Shown piece after piece: positions 5,850-12,480 of a stretch of 22,589 nucleotides of DNA. The notes under the pieces were generated by a model. The model saw nothing but the letters and a program-made list of their open reading frames with translations. It had not been told where the DNA came from and ran no database searches. Where the stretch lies: positions 1-22,589 of the IMG/VR virus record IMGVR_UViG_3300026519_000067; one strand, given 5' to 3'. Position 1 is the stretch's first letter. The number at the start of each line of letters is the position of its first letter. Both the position numbers and the translations under genes were made by a program. The DNA comes from a virus.

Positions 5850-6067
5850 AAACGCCCAAGGCCGGCGGTCTTGTGGGGAATGAATCCGGCGAATATCTGG
5901 TTCGGTGTGGTCGGTGTGGAACCATGATGCACTTGTCGTTTTGCGACGGGCCGGCACACGCCGGATCGCGTTTGCAGGTGCGAGGGTGGTTGGCGGTCAA
6001 AGACGAAGATGGCGTTCGGAAATGGATGTGCCGGCCGTGCGTCAACGAGACGTTGTGGGGAGACTGA
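5843..6067 (+). CDS. Small zinc-ribbon protein, 74 aa
   Basis: The protein carries CGRC at about residues 22-25 and CRPC near residue 64, spaced as in a zinc ribbon, with a cysteine and a histidine between them that might also contribute. Start 5843 is set by GGAGGACAGG at 5831-5840 and overlaps the stop of the methyltransferase by 7 bases, so translation is coupled. The layout, CG.CG near the start, then GW followed by a V.D-type stretch and a final CxxC, parallels the C-terminal domain of the methyltransferase just upstream. It could be a duplicated domain working with that enzyme, or a separate transcription or DNA-binding factor. Confidence 0.72.
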   Translation: MLKTPKAGGLVGNESGEYLVRCGRCGTMMHLSFCDGPAHAGSRLQVRGWLAVKDEDGVRKWMCRPCVNETLWGD

Positions 6068-6071
6068 AGAC

Positions 6072-6737
6072 ATGGCAGGGCTGTTCATCGCGATAGAAGG
6101 CCCGGACGGCGTCGGGAAATCCGATGTGTCCGTGCGGCTGGCCGACGCCATCAGACGGAGCGGCCGGGACATAATGCTGGTGCGCGACCCCGGCGGGTCG
6201 CCGACGGCGGAGCAGGTGCGCCACCTGCTGTCCCTGCTGCTGGCAGCGCGGGTCGGACCGGTTCCGGAAGTCCTGGCGTATTCCCTGTCGCGGGCTATTT
6301 CCACGAAAGAGGTCGTGGCGCCGGCACTGGCGCAGGGGAAAGTAGTCGTGTCGGACCGTTGGGGCATGTCCACGAGGGCGTATCAGTATGGCCGGGATGC
6401 CACCGCCGACTATCTCATTGGTGTGCTGGAAAACACCCTGTCGACGTTCTGCGTCGAACAGGCCGGCCGGGATGTCAGCCCCGACGTGTATGTCGTGCTG
6501 ACGGCTGATCCGGGGGTCCTGGTCCAGAGGCTGGCCTACAGGGCAGACCAACGTGGTGTGGACATGGAGGACCCTTCGCCGGCCGAGTTGGCGCGCATTC
6601 AGGATCGATACCTGGAGATCATGTCCGGCGGGTCGCCGATGGCCAGCCGGACAATCCATGTGGATACGACGGCAAAACAGCCTCAGGCCGTCTGCGATGA
6701 GATCATGGTCGCGTTGAAGAAGAGGGGGGTGCTATGA
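6072..6737 (+). CDS. tmk: dTMP (thymidylate) kinase
   Basis: The enzyme phosphorylates dTMP to dTDP with ATP in the cytoplasm. The 221-residue protein has the P-loop EGPDGVGKS at 9-17, the dTMP-kinase-type VRDPGG at 37-42 (RxPGG/REPGG in relatives) and DRWGMSTRAYQ at 95-105, corresponding to the DRY...S.AYQ substrate motif. The length is within the usual range for the family. ATG 6072 is chosen because it begins the conserved MAGLFIAIEG and has GGGGAGA upstream; a longer in-frame start at 6009 would overlap the preceding gene. With dCMP deaminase and thymidylate synthase downstream, it completes a route from dCMP to dTDP. Its stop overlaps the next start as ATGA. Confidence 0.9.
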   Translation: MAGLFIAIEGPDGVGKSDVSVRLADAIRRSGRDIMLVRDPGGSPTAEQVRHLLSLLLAARVGPVPEVLAYSLSRAISTKEVVAPALAQGKVVVSDRWGMSTRAYQYGRDATADYLIGVLENTLSTFCVEQAGRDVSPDVYVVLTADPGVLVQRLAYRADQRGVDMEDPSPAELARIQDRYLEIMSGGSPMASRTIHVDTTAKQPQAVCDEIMVALKKRGVL

Positions 6738-7159
6738 CGGAACTCATGTATCGCATCAACACGTCGCCGACACAACGGACGTTCCGCCTGAACGGCGCGT
6801 CTCATCCTTTCCGGCATGAGGAGCTCGTCGAGAAATCGCGCAACATGGCCTTTTCCGTGACGGCCGTCACGGAAAGCGGGCAGACCTGTTGCCATCAACC
6901 CGATGAACCGCGAGCGGAAGACGAACCAGCAACAGACACGAGTTTCGGTCTGACATTCTGCCCTCTGTGGGTATTCGTCGTCTTTGCGTTTGGCATTGCC
7001 TTTGGGGCGCTCGCAGCCACGTCGGCCATGCTGATGGCCACGTCGCCCGCTCCGGCCGTGGTGGAAGCGTCGGCTGCACGGACGGCGGAGGCGGTGGCGG
7101 CCATCAAGAAGAACAACGCCGGGTTCAAGATCGAGGACAGGATACAGGAGGAACAATGA
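6734..7159 (+). CDS. Single-pass membrane protein of unknown function, 141 aa
   Basis: The N-terminal 70 residues are soluble and polar. A hydrophobic segment at about 75-100 (LWVFVVFAFGIAFGALAATS) should span the membrane, and the remaining 40 residues end in a charged helix (AAIKKNNAGFKIEDRIQEEQ). There is no signal peptide before it, so a bitopic topology is likely. Palindrome copy 6 lies inside the coding sequence at 6852-6875 and is translated as part of SVTAVTE. The start overlaps the dTMP kinase stop (ATGA), and the stop overlaps the next start. The position among nucleotide genes gives no direct clue; superinfection exclusion is one guess for a small early membrane protein. Confidence 0.72.
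   Translation: MTELMYRINTSPTQRTFRLNGASHPFRHEELVEKSRNMAFSVTAVTESGQTCCHQPDEPRAEDEPATDTSFGLTFCPLWVFVVFAFGIAFGALAATSAMLMATSPAPAVVEASAARTAEAVAAIKKNNAGFKIEDRIQEEQ
6852..6875. promoter_or_regulatory. Recurring palindrome, copy 6 (inside a coding region)
   Basis: A perfect 24-base inverted repeat, TTTCCGTGACGG and its complement, centred between 6863 and 6864. It shares the 14-base core with the intergenic copies but has AT-containing arms instead of the GGGGCC arms. It lies in the early part of the 6734 membrane-protein gene and preserves its frame. Confidence 0.7.
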
Positions 7160-7440
7160 TGACAGGAGACAACGCGAAACCCATGCGCGCAGCCGTCATT
7201 CACCGATTCAACAAGATCAAGAACATGGAAGAAGAGGTGAAGGAGCTGCGCCGCGAAATCAATCTCCTCGTCGGCGAGATCGCCGCGCACATGGGTGTGG
7301 AGAAGAAGGAAGCCCGCATGGTGTATCGCGCCTGGAAGGACCGCATCATGTGGGAGGAGGAGACAGCTATCGTGCAGAATTGGCTGGACATCCTCTTCTC
7401 CGGGCTTCCCGGGGAAGACGAGAAACAGACGGATGGGTGA
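7159..7440 (+). CDS. Small helical protein of unknown function, 93 aa
   Basis: The protein is basic at its start. Residues about 14-45 (HRFNKIKNMEEEVKELRREINLLVGEI) form a likely coiled coil, followed by a charged helical region (MGVEKKEARMVYRAWKDRIM) and an acidic tail. AGGAGG at 7146-7151 is 7 bases before ATG 7159; ATG 7156 is possible but closer than ideal. The gene overlaps the preceding stop, and its TGA shares one base with the methyltransferase start (TGATG), so it is translationally coupled to the cytosine methyltransferase. It may act with that enzyme or simply share its transcript. No family recognised. Confidence 0.7.
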   Translation: MTGDNAKPMRAAVIHRFNKIKNMEEEVKELRREINLLVGEIAAHMGVEKKEARMVYRAWKDRIMWEEETAIVQNWLDILFSGLPGEDEKQTDG

Positions 7441-8543
7441 TGCGCTATCTGTCCCTGTTCAGCGGCATAGAAGCCGCCTCCGTGGCCTGGCGGCCGTTGG
7501 GATGGAAGCCCGTGGCGTTCGCCGAAATAGACAGATATGCCTGCTGCGTCTTGCGCAGACGGCACCCACTCGTGAGGAACCTCGGAGATGTCAACAAATA
7601 CAGGGAATGGCCAAATTTCGAGGTCGACCTCGTCGTTGGAGGGAGCCCCTGCCAGGCCTTCTCGGTTGCCGGACACCGTCTCGGCCTGGACGATCCGCGT
7701 GGCAACCTGGCCATCGCCTTCTGCCATGTGGTTGCTCGCTATCGCCCTCGATGGGTCGTGTGGGAAAACGTCCCGGGCGTCCTGTTCAGTAACCAAGGAC
7801 GGGATTTTGCCGCCATCATCGGGGCGCTGGGGAAGTGCGGGTATGGTCTCGCCTGGCGAGTGTTGGACGCTCAATATGTGCGAGTGGCCGGCTACTGCAC
7901 CGGGGTGCCACAACGACGCCGTCGTGTGTTCCTTGTCGGATATCTTGGAGACTGGCGACGTGCCGCCGCGGTATTATTTGACACCGCGGGCGGCCAGGGG
8001 CATTCTCCGCCGCGCCGAGAAAAGACGCGCGGCCGGCGGGGTGTCGATCCCGGAGAAACTGAGAGTGGCGCTGGAAGCTCTTTCGTCCCGGACGTAGCCA
8101 ACATTCTCACCGGTCGAATGCACAAGGGCATCAACACCACGATGGATGAGGGCCAGACGTTGTTGGCGTTCGACCATCAACGTAGTGGCGAAGGTCTGAC
8201 CGTCGATTGTTCCCCTCCGCTAATCACGACAGGCGCGGGAGCCGTATACGGGCCAACTGTCGTGTTGAACATCCGACAGAACCCAGTCCATTCGGAGGAA
8301 GTGGCCCTGCCGTTGTCCACCTACAACGACAACCACGCGGTGTTCACGGACGCATCCATCCGACGACTGACGCCGAGAGAAGCGGAACGGCTCCAGGGGT
8401 TCCCAGACGACTACACCCTCGTCAAGGGGCCGAACGGGCGGATGATGTCCGACACGCAGCGCTACAAGATGTTGGGTAACAGCATGCCGGTAAACGTCAT
8501 GCGATGGATAGGCATGAGAATCGAGATGGTGGAGGCGATATGA
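7440..8543 (+). CDS. DNA (cytosine-5)-methyltransferase
   Basis: This enzyme adds a methyl group to carbon 5 of cytosine in duplex DNA, using SAM. The 367-residue protein shows the family motifs in order: motif I LFSGIEAASVAW (6-17), motif IV GGSPCQAFSVAG with the catalytic Cys71, motif VI WENVPG (109-114), motif VIII QRRRRVFLVG (158-167), motif IX RRLTPREAERLQGFP (308-322) and motif X KMLGNSMPVNVM (343-354). The region between VIII and IX (about 170-305) is the variable target-recognition segment, and I cannot tell which sequence it reads. The start at 7440 gives MRYLSLFSG directly and overlaps the previous stop. It appears intact and has no restriction partner nearby, so it is probably an orphan methylase protecting phage DNA. 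Its stop overlaps the next start (ATGA). Confidence 0.92.
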   Translation: MRYLSLFSGIEAASVAWRPLGWKPVAFAEIDRYACCVLRRRHPLVRNLGDVNKYREWPNFEVDLVVGGSPCQAFSVAGHRLGLDDPRGNLAIAFCHVVARYRPRWVVWENVPGVLFSNQGRDFAAIIGALGKCGYGLAWRVLDAQYVRVAGYCTGVPQRRRRVFLVGYLGDWRRAAAVLFDTAGGQGHSPPRREKTRGRRGVDPGETESGAGSSFVPDVANILTGRMHKGINTTMDEGQTLLAFDHQRSGEGLTVDCSPPLITTGAGAVYGPTVVLNIRQNPVHSEEVALPLSTYNDNHAVFTDASIRRLTPREAERLQGFPDDYTLVKGPNGRMMSDTQRYKMLGNSMPVNVMRWIGMRIEMVEAI

Positions 8544-8851
8544 ACAAGAGGCTTCGATTAGTTCCAGTCCGCCCAGAAAGAAAAATCCTGACGATAGAGG
8601 GGGCCCTGGAATACGGGTTTCAGCACATGCCGTTGCCGGCGGCCACGTATGACGTGCTGCGCCGGTTCATGCGCGAATGCGAGACAGACCACGTCGAGAT
8701 ACGCCGAAGGACCAGCGATACTGTTGACGTGGAGCACATACAGGCCCTGCTGGAGAACGCGCTCGACGAACTTCGATACGGAGAAGACCCGGAGGTTGTC
8801 GAAGCGCACATCCTGGACGCCCTCACCGCCTTGAAAGGGGATGACGCATGA
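8540..8851 (+). CDS. Hypothetical protein, 103 aa
   Basis: Function not recognised. The product starts with a basic segment (MNKRLRLVPVRPERK), followed by a mostly helical, acidic body with DVEHIQALLENALDELRYGE at about 64-83. There are no cysteine pairs and no membrane segment. ATG 8540 is set by GGAGG at 8531-8535 and overlaps the methyltransferase stop as ATGA. The stop overlaps the dCMP deaminase start in the same way, so it is embedded in a coupled chain of nucleotide and modification genes. It may be an accessory or inhibitor of one of those enzymes, but nothing in the sequence proves it. Confidence 0.72.
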   Translation: MNKRLRLVPVRPERKILTIEGALEYGFQHMPLPAATYDVLRRFMRECETDHVEIRRRTSDTVDVEHIQALLENALDELRYGEDPEVVEAHILDALTALKGDDA

Positions 8852-9303
8852 CGAAGGTCCTCGAAACCCGTTGGGCCTTGCGCGCGCTTGGGCTCGCCCG
8901 AGAAATCGCCGGTTGGTCGAAGGACCCAAGCTCGCAGGTGGGCGCGATCATTTTTCGGCCTGACAAGACCATCGCCGCGCTCGGCTACAACGGGTTCGCC
9001 AGGGGCGTGGCCGACACACCGGGGCGGCTGTCTGACAGGGACGTGAAACTCGCGCTCATGATTCACGCCGAGCAAAACGCCATCTTGAACTGTAGAGACA
9101 ACAACCTGATGGGCTACGCCTTGGCGGTCTGGCCATTGCCGCCGTGTGCGCATTGCGCGTCCCTAATTATTCAGGCCGGCATCCGGCAGGTCATCGCGCC
9201 AAACGACATCCCACCTGCGCGTTGGCTAGACAACATGCACCTGGCTGAAACGATCCTGACCGAAGCCGGCGTTACCATCACCAAACTACCGACCGGAGGA
9301 TGA
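8848..9303 (+). CDS. Deoxycytidylate (dCMP) deaminase
   Basis: The enzyme converts dCMP to dUMP, the substrate of thymidylate synthase. The 151-residue protein contains the zinc-dependent deaminase signature: HAE at 73-75 (zinc-binding His and proton-shuttling Glu) and PPCAHC at 98-103 with the two zinc-binding cysteines. The upstream [13 protein letters not shown] (24-36) and GYNGFARGV (46-54) are typical of the dCMP deaminase family rather than of cytidine or tRNA deaminases. The second zinc site seen in some phage enzymes is not evident. It overlaps the previous stop (ATGA) and lies directly before thymidylate synthase, a very common phage pairing for raising the dTMP supply. Confidence 0.9.
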   Translation: MTKVLETRWALRALGLAREIAGWSKDPSSQVGAIIFRPDKTIAALGYNGFARGVADTPGRLSDRDVKLALMIHAEQNAILNCRDNNLMGYALAVWPLPPCAHCASLIIQAGIRQVIAPNDIPPARWLDNMHLAETILTEAGVTITKLPTGG

Positions 9304-9305
9304 AC

Positions 9306-10130
9306 ATGTCGACCGAAACATGGCGGTGGGGGGAAACCGGCTATCTGGCGCTCCTGCAGCGCGTCCTGGAGGAAGGGCAGGAGCGGCCGGATCGCACTGG
9401 CGTCGGGACGTTAGGGTTGTTCGGAGAATCCCTGCGGTTTGATCTGAAGGACCGGCACCTCCCCGTCCTGACGACGAAGAAGGTGCACCTCAAGTCCGTC
9501 ATCGGAGAGCTGTTGTGGTTCATTCGCGGTGATACCAACATCCGCTGGCTGCACGAGCATGGAATCACCATCTGGGATGAATGGGCAGATGAAAACGGCG
9601 ATCTTGGCCCCATCTATGGGGCGCAATGGCGCTCATGGCCCGCGCCGGATGGACGGCACATAGACCAGCTGGCGGTGGTTCTGGACAACCTGCGGAGGGA
9701 CCCGTATTCGAGACGGCATGTCGTGTCGGCCTGGAACGTGGCTCAACTGGACGAAATGGCCTTGCCGCCATGCCATCTGCTGTTTCAGTTCCATGTGCAG
9801 GGAAAGACCTTGTCGTGTCAGGTCTATCAGCGCAGCGCCGACATCTTTCTAGGCGTGCCGTTCAACATAGCGTCCTATGCGCTGCTGACGCACATGGTGG
9901 CCAGTGTTACCGGCCTCGAAGCCGGCGCGCTGGTCATGGTATTCGGAGACGTGCACCTGTATCGCAACCACATGTATCAGGCGCACACGCAATTGAGCCG
10001 CACCCAGAGAACACCGCCGACGGTCCGATTTGCGCGCGCACACGAGCGCCTCGAGGATTTCACGTTCGACGACATCGTCGTTGAGGGCTACGACCCACAC
10101 CCGGCCATCCCGGCGCCCGTGGCCGTGTGA
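9306..10130 (+). CDS. thyA: Thymidylate synthase (ThyA type)
   Basis: The enzyme methylates dUMP to dTMP using methylenetetrahydrofolate. The 274-residue protein closely follows bacterial ThyA along its length: RPDRTGVGT (27-35), [13 protein letters not shown] (67-79), [16 protein letters not shown] (90-105), [17 protein letters not shown] with nucleophile Cys156, [20 protein letters not shown] (175-194) and the terminal [13 protein letters not shown]. The Asn in [10 protein letters not shown] marks dUMP rather than dCMP specificity, so it is not a dCMP hydroxymethylase. I use ATG 9306 because GGAGGA at 9295-9300 has a 5-base spacer; ATG 9300 overlaps that site. This is the last gene of the + block, and its stop directly abuts the stop of the convergent lysis block. 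Confidence 0.95.
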   Translation: MSTETWRWGETGYLALLQRVLEEGQERPDRTGVGTLGLFGESLRFDLKDRHLPVLTTKKVHLKSVIGELLWFIRGDTNIRWLHEHGITIWDEWADENGDLGPIYGAQWRSWPAPDGRHIDQLAVVLDNLRRDPYSRRHVVSAWNVAQLDEMALPPCHLLFQFHVQGKTLSCQVYQRSADIFLGVPFNIASYALLTHMVASVTGLEAGALVMVFGDVHLYRNHMYQAHTQLSRTQRTPPTVRFARAHERLEDFTFDDIVVEGYDPHPAIPAPVAV

Positions 10131-10409
10131 TCACGGCTTTCTGGATTCTATGAGGCTGTCGAGCTTGCGCTCGATGGCCTCCAACCGGCGATACAGGGCG
10201 TCCAGTCGGACATCGTTGCGCACCTGCCGGTCTTCGGCCATACGCATGCGGTCGAGCGTCGGCCGCACTTGCATCTCCAGCAGCTCCACACGGGCGTTCA
10301 GGTTCGAGGCCCACCATACGATGCCGGCAGTCTGCACCAGGAGAGTGGCGATAATGGCAACCGGAATGCGTTTGTCCAAATGCCAACTCCGATCGTCATA
10401 CCCATCCAT
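10131..10409 (-). CDS. Small membrane protein with coiled coil, possible holin or lysis accessory
   Basis: The 92-residue protein has a short polar N-terminus, DKRIPVAIIATLLVQTAGIVWWAS as a single membrane span (about 13-36), and a C-terminal coiled coil (ARVELLEMQVRPTLDRM to LEAIERKLDSLIE). This layout is common for short genes at the end of phage lysis cassettes, where they are called holin-like, although holin activity cannot be read from sequence. The start is set to 10409 by GAGGAGAAATGACATG upstream, with the o-spanin stop lying between. It is the last gene of the - strand block and its stop codon touches the thymidylate synthase stop. If it is not a holin, it may tune lysis timing or anchor another factor. 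Confidence 0.72.
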   Translation of the reverse strand: MDGYDDRSWHLDKRIPVAIIATLLVQTAGIVWWASNLNARVELLEMQVRPTLDRMRMAEDRQVRNDVRLDALYRRLEAIERKLDSLIESRKP

Positions 10410-10410
10410 G

Positions 10411-10638
10411 TCATTTCTCCTCGATGAACGCCACGAGGCGTGCATGGCGGTCCCGACAGGCCAACAGGGCCGCGCGGTGCTCGCCCAACGCTCGGACGGC
10501 GTTACGATGAACCTTCGGAACGTCGCAGGCTGCCTTGAGGTCGGCCGGGACGGTCATGGGGGCCGTGCGTGGCGTTGTTGCACACCCGGCCAAGAGGATC
10601 CCAATGACACCCGCCAGAGCCGTCGTCATGCGCGTCAT
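10411..10638 (-). CDS. o-spanin (Rz1-like outer-membrane lipoprotein)
   Basis: The 75-residue product starts MTRMTTALAGVIGILLAGC, a lipoprotein signal peptide with lipobox LLAGC and lipidated Cys19. The mature part is short and helical (ADLKAACDVPKVHRNAVRAL to ACRDRHARLVAFIEEK) with a cysteine pair. This fits the outer-membrane half of a two-component spanin, which fuses inner and outer membranes at the end of lysis. Start 10638 overlaps the i-spanin stop by ATGA; an in-frame upstream ATG at 10683 would place extra charged residues before the signal. Unlike lambda Rz1, it is not embedded in the i-spanin gene but follows it. Confidence 0.8.
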   Translation of the reverse strand: MTRMTTALAGVIGILLAGCATTPRTAPMTVPADLKAACDVPKVHRNAVRALGEHRAALLACRDRHARLVAFIEEK

Positions 10639-10919
10639 GGCATCGCTTCCAGTTTTCGGCGCACGTCGTCTGACAACATGCATTCCTGATCGAGTTGCTG
10701 CAGGATGCGCTGTCGTTCCGTTTCGCGTTTGGCTGCCTCGATTCGACGCTCCGCGTCAGCTCGGTGCGCGCGAATGTCTCTTTCCATCTGGGCCAGCGCC
10801 ACCTCATCCATGCATATGGAGCGGGCCTGAAACCACACGAACGCTGACCATACCACCAGCACGGCGGCGATGGCCAACGGATAGGCAAAGCGCGCCAGAA
10901 ATCCCCAGAGGATGGTCAT
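10635..10919 (-). CDS. i-spanin (Rz-like inner-membrane coiled coil)
   Basis: The 94-residue protein has one N-terminal membrane span (LARFAYPLAIAAVLVVWSAF, about 8-27). A periplasmic, highly charged helical segment follows (ALAQMERDIRAHRADAERRIEAAKRETERQRILQQL, about 41-76), the Rz architecture. The adjacent downstream gene encodes the matching lipoprotein. Its ATG overlaps the endolysin stop, so endolysin and spanins are made from one coupled message. It should act in the inner membrane, reaching through the periplasm after peptidoglycan degradation. Confidence 0.82.
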   Translation of the reverse strand: MTILWGFLARFAYPLAIAAVLVVWSAFVWFQARSICMDEVALAQMERDIRAHRADAERRIEAAKRETERQRILQQLDQECMLSDDVRRKLEAMP

Positions 10920-12028
10920 CGGCTGACGTAGCTCCCTTCCCGATGCCGCCGCACCCGGTTGCGCCGCCAGGTCCAGGCCAATGCCGCCCCGGCGATCCCC
11001 GCCGCGATGAGAATGGCGGTCGCGTTGTCCGCGATGAACAGACGAATGGGGCTGGCGATGCTGTCGAGAGAATCGCCAACCCTTCTGGCGGTTTCTCCGA
11101 CTGCCCCCAGCATCGCCAGCCCCGTGCCCCCGGCCAGCCCCCAGTCTGCCCTTCGTATATCCGTGCTTCCGGCGCGACGCAAGTCGGCTGCGGTGGCCGT
11201 TTCGCGCTGCGGGCTTTCCGGGCGCCCCCGGTTGGCGGTCAGCAAATCAGCGCGAACGTCGTCATCCAGCGCATACACATCGCGCACGGGCTGGTATCCG
11301 TGGTCCAGCAGCCAAGCATTCAGCGCCGCTCTCGTGCGCGGCCCAGCGATGCCATCGACGGCGCCCACTTCATGATAGCCCAGTTCCTTGAGCTTGCGTT
11401 GCACCGCCTTGACCATCCCGTGGTCCAAGGCGTCCGCGACCGGCGCGCGCTCCCGCAAGGCCCGCTGGGCTAGCTCCAGGGGGTCGAAAACACCGCTGGC
11501 CACGGGCCGGCCGGAATCGTCTGCCGTCCATAGCGTGGCCTTGGACAGGTCGTCATAGTCGGCATCGCGCCACAGAGCAAGCTCCCGGCGACGCCGCGGG
11601 ATCACGTCATCCGGCCGGCGCCACCACATGAATCTGGTTTCTGCCTCGCGCAAGCGCCCTTGCATCAGGGGCTTCAGGAAACTGGCCTTGTGAATGCCGC
11701 CCGTGTTGTAGTCGAAGCTGACCAGCGCGTCGAACACGTGTTGGGGGACTTCACGCCCGCCAAGCGCCCGGCGCACTCGACGCTCATAGCGGCGAAGATC
11801 GGTGGCCATCAGCCGGACTGCCGCCTCCTGCGTCAAGTGCATCCCGGCGCGCGGGCGCGGTGCCCCGGCGGCGGCAGTGTGGCCAACGCCGATCGTCCAA
11901 ACGCCCTGTGAATCCCGGTAAGCCTTGACGGCCAGTCCCTCTTCCCGGAGCAGGAACGCGATGCCCTCGACGCTCATCTGCAGGCGCTTGCCGCGGCGTG
12001 TAGGGAACCGTGAAGCTATACGGCCCAT
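10916..12028 (-). CDS. Modular endolysin: GH24 lysozyme, peptidoglycan-binding domain, C-terminal membrane segment
   Basis: The 370-residue protein cleaves peptidoglycan. The catalytic triad of T4-type lysozymes is visible as Glu30 (REEG), Asp39 (YRDSQG) and Thr45 (WTIGVGHT), with the same spacing as T4 Glu11/Asp20/Thr26. SFDYNTG near 104-110 is also family-typical. Residues about 200-245 (VKAVQRKLKELG, then DGIAGPRTRAALNAWL) form a PG_binding_1 repeat. The last 40 residues contain a strong membrane span (331-353) followed by a basic tail rich in Arg. The start at 12028 is chosen because AGGAGGAG lies directly upstream; a longer in-frame frame up to 12061 lacks this. It overlaps the preceding gene by 13 bases. 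The tail anchor at the C-terminus, rather than an N-terminal signal, is unusual. Confidence 0.88.
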   Translation of the reverse strand: MGRIASRFPTRRGKRLQMSVEGIAFLLREEGLAVKAYRDSQGVWTIGVGHTAAAGAPRPRAGMHLTQEAAVRLMATDLRRYERRVRRALGGREVPQHVFDALVSFDYNTGGIHKASFLKPLMQGRLREAETRFMWWRRPDDVIPRRRRELALWRDADYDDLSKATLWTADDSGRPVASGVFDPLELAQRALRERAPVADALDHGMVKAVQRKLKELGYHEVGAVDGIAGPRTRAALNAWLLDHGYQPVRDVYALDDDVRADLLTANRGRPESPQRETATAADLRRAGSTDIRRADWGLAGGTGLAMLGAVGETARRVGDSLDSIASPIRLFIADNATAILIAAGIAGAALAWTWRRNRVRRHREGSYVSR

Positions 12029-12480
12029 GTCAACTCCTCCTGCCCGTGCCGGCGCAACCACTCATGCAGTTCGGCTGGCGTCATGGTGGCCGCCGTTCGA
12101 CGTGGAAGCCCGAGCAGCCAACCGCAAAGCTCAGAACAGAACCACCGGGATTTCGAATCAAGCCACGCCCAGTCCGACCATGCACCGAGCGCCCCGAGCC
12201 AATCGTATCGGGCACCCTCGGGGATGGTATCGAGACGGCGCCTGACCAGTCCGGTGGTCTTGAACGGCCCGACAAACTCCCAGTGCCCCGGCTTTGGGCG
12301 GAAACACTTGACGCGAACGCCTCCATCGCGCGGCGAGGAAGAAATCCAGTGGTTGTCGCCGAACAGCAGCTCCACATGGCTATATGGAGAGCGCGTGGCC
12401 AGGCGCACCAGGCGATCGAATGCAGCCCCGGGGCCGACGTAGAAGGCAACGTGAAAAGTGTTCTCGACGGGCGTCGGCAC
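12016..12480 (-). CDS. Permuted papain-like (NlpC/YiiX-type) putative hydrolase, 154 aa
   Basis: The protein has YSHVELLFGD (33-42), with His35 and Glu37, early in the chain, and WFCSELCGW (113-121), with Cys115, late. This His-before-Cys order is the mark of circularly permuted papain-fold enzymes such as YiiX and related NlpC/P60 superfamily members. YDWLGALG before the Cys also fits that fold. Such proteins can be peptidoglycan amidases/peptidases or acyl-transfer enzymes; the exact bond here is unknown. It lies between the fibre-associated gene and the endolysin, overlapping both (TGATG at its start, 13 bases at its end). It may be a virion-associated cell-wall enzyme used during entry, or a second lysis enzyme. 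Confidence 0.7.
   Translation of the reverse strand: MPTPVENTFHVAFYVGPGAAFDRLVRLATRSPYSHVELLFGDNHWISSSPRDGGVRVKCFRPKPGHWEFVGPFKTTGLVRRRLDTIPEGARYDWLGALGAWSDWAWLDSKSRWFCSELCGWLLGLPRRTAATMTPAELHEWLRRHGQEELTWAV

Noticed and set aside
9306-10130. dCMP or dUMP hydroxymethylase instead of thymidylate synthase
   Set aside because: The sequence follows ThyA closely, and the Asn in [10 protein letters not shown] marks dUMP use; there is no hydroxymethylase-type replacement visible.
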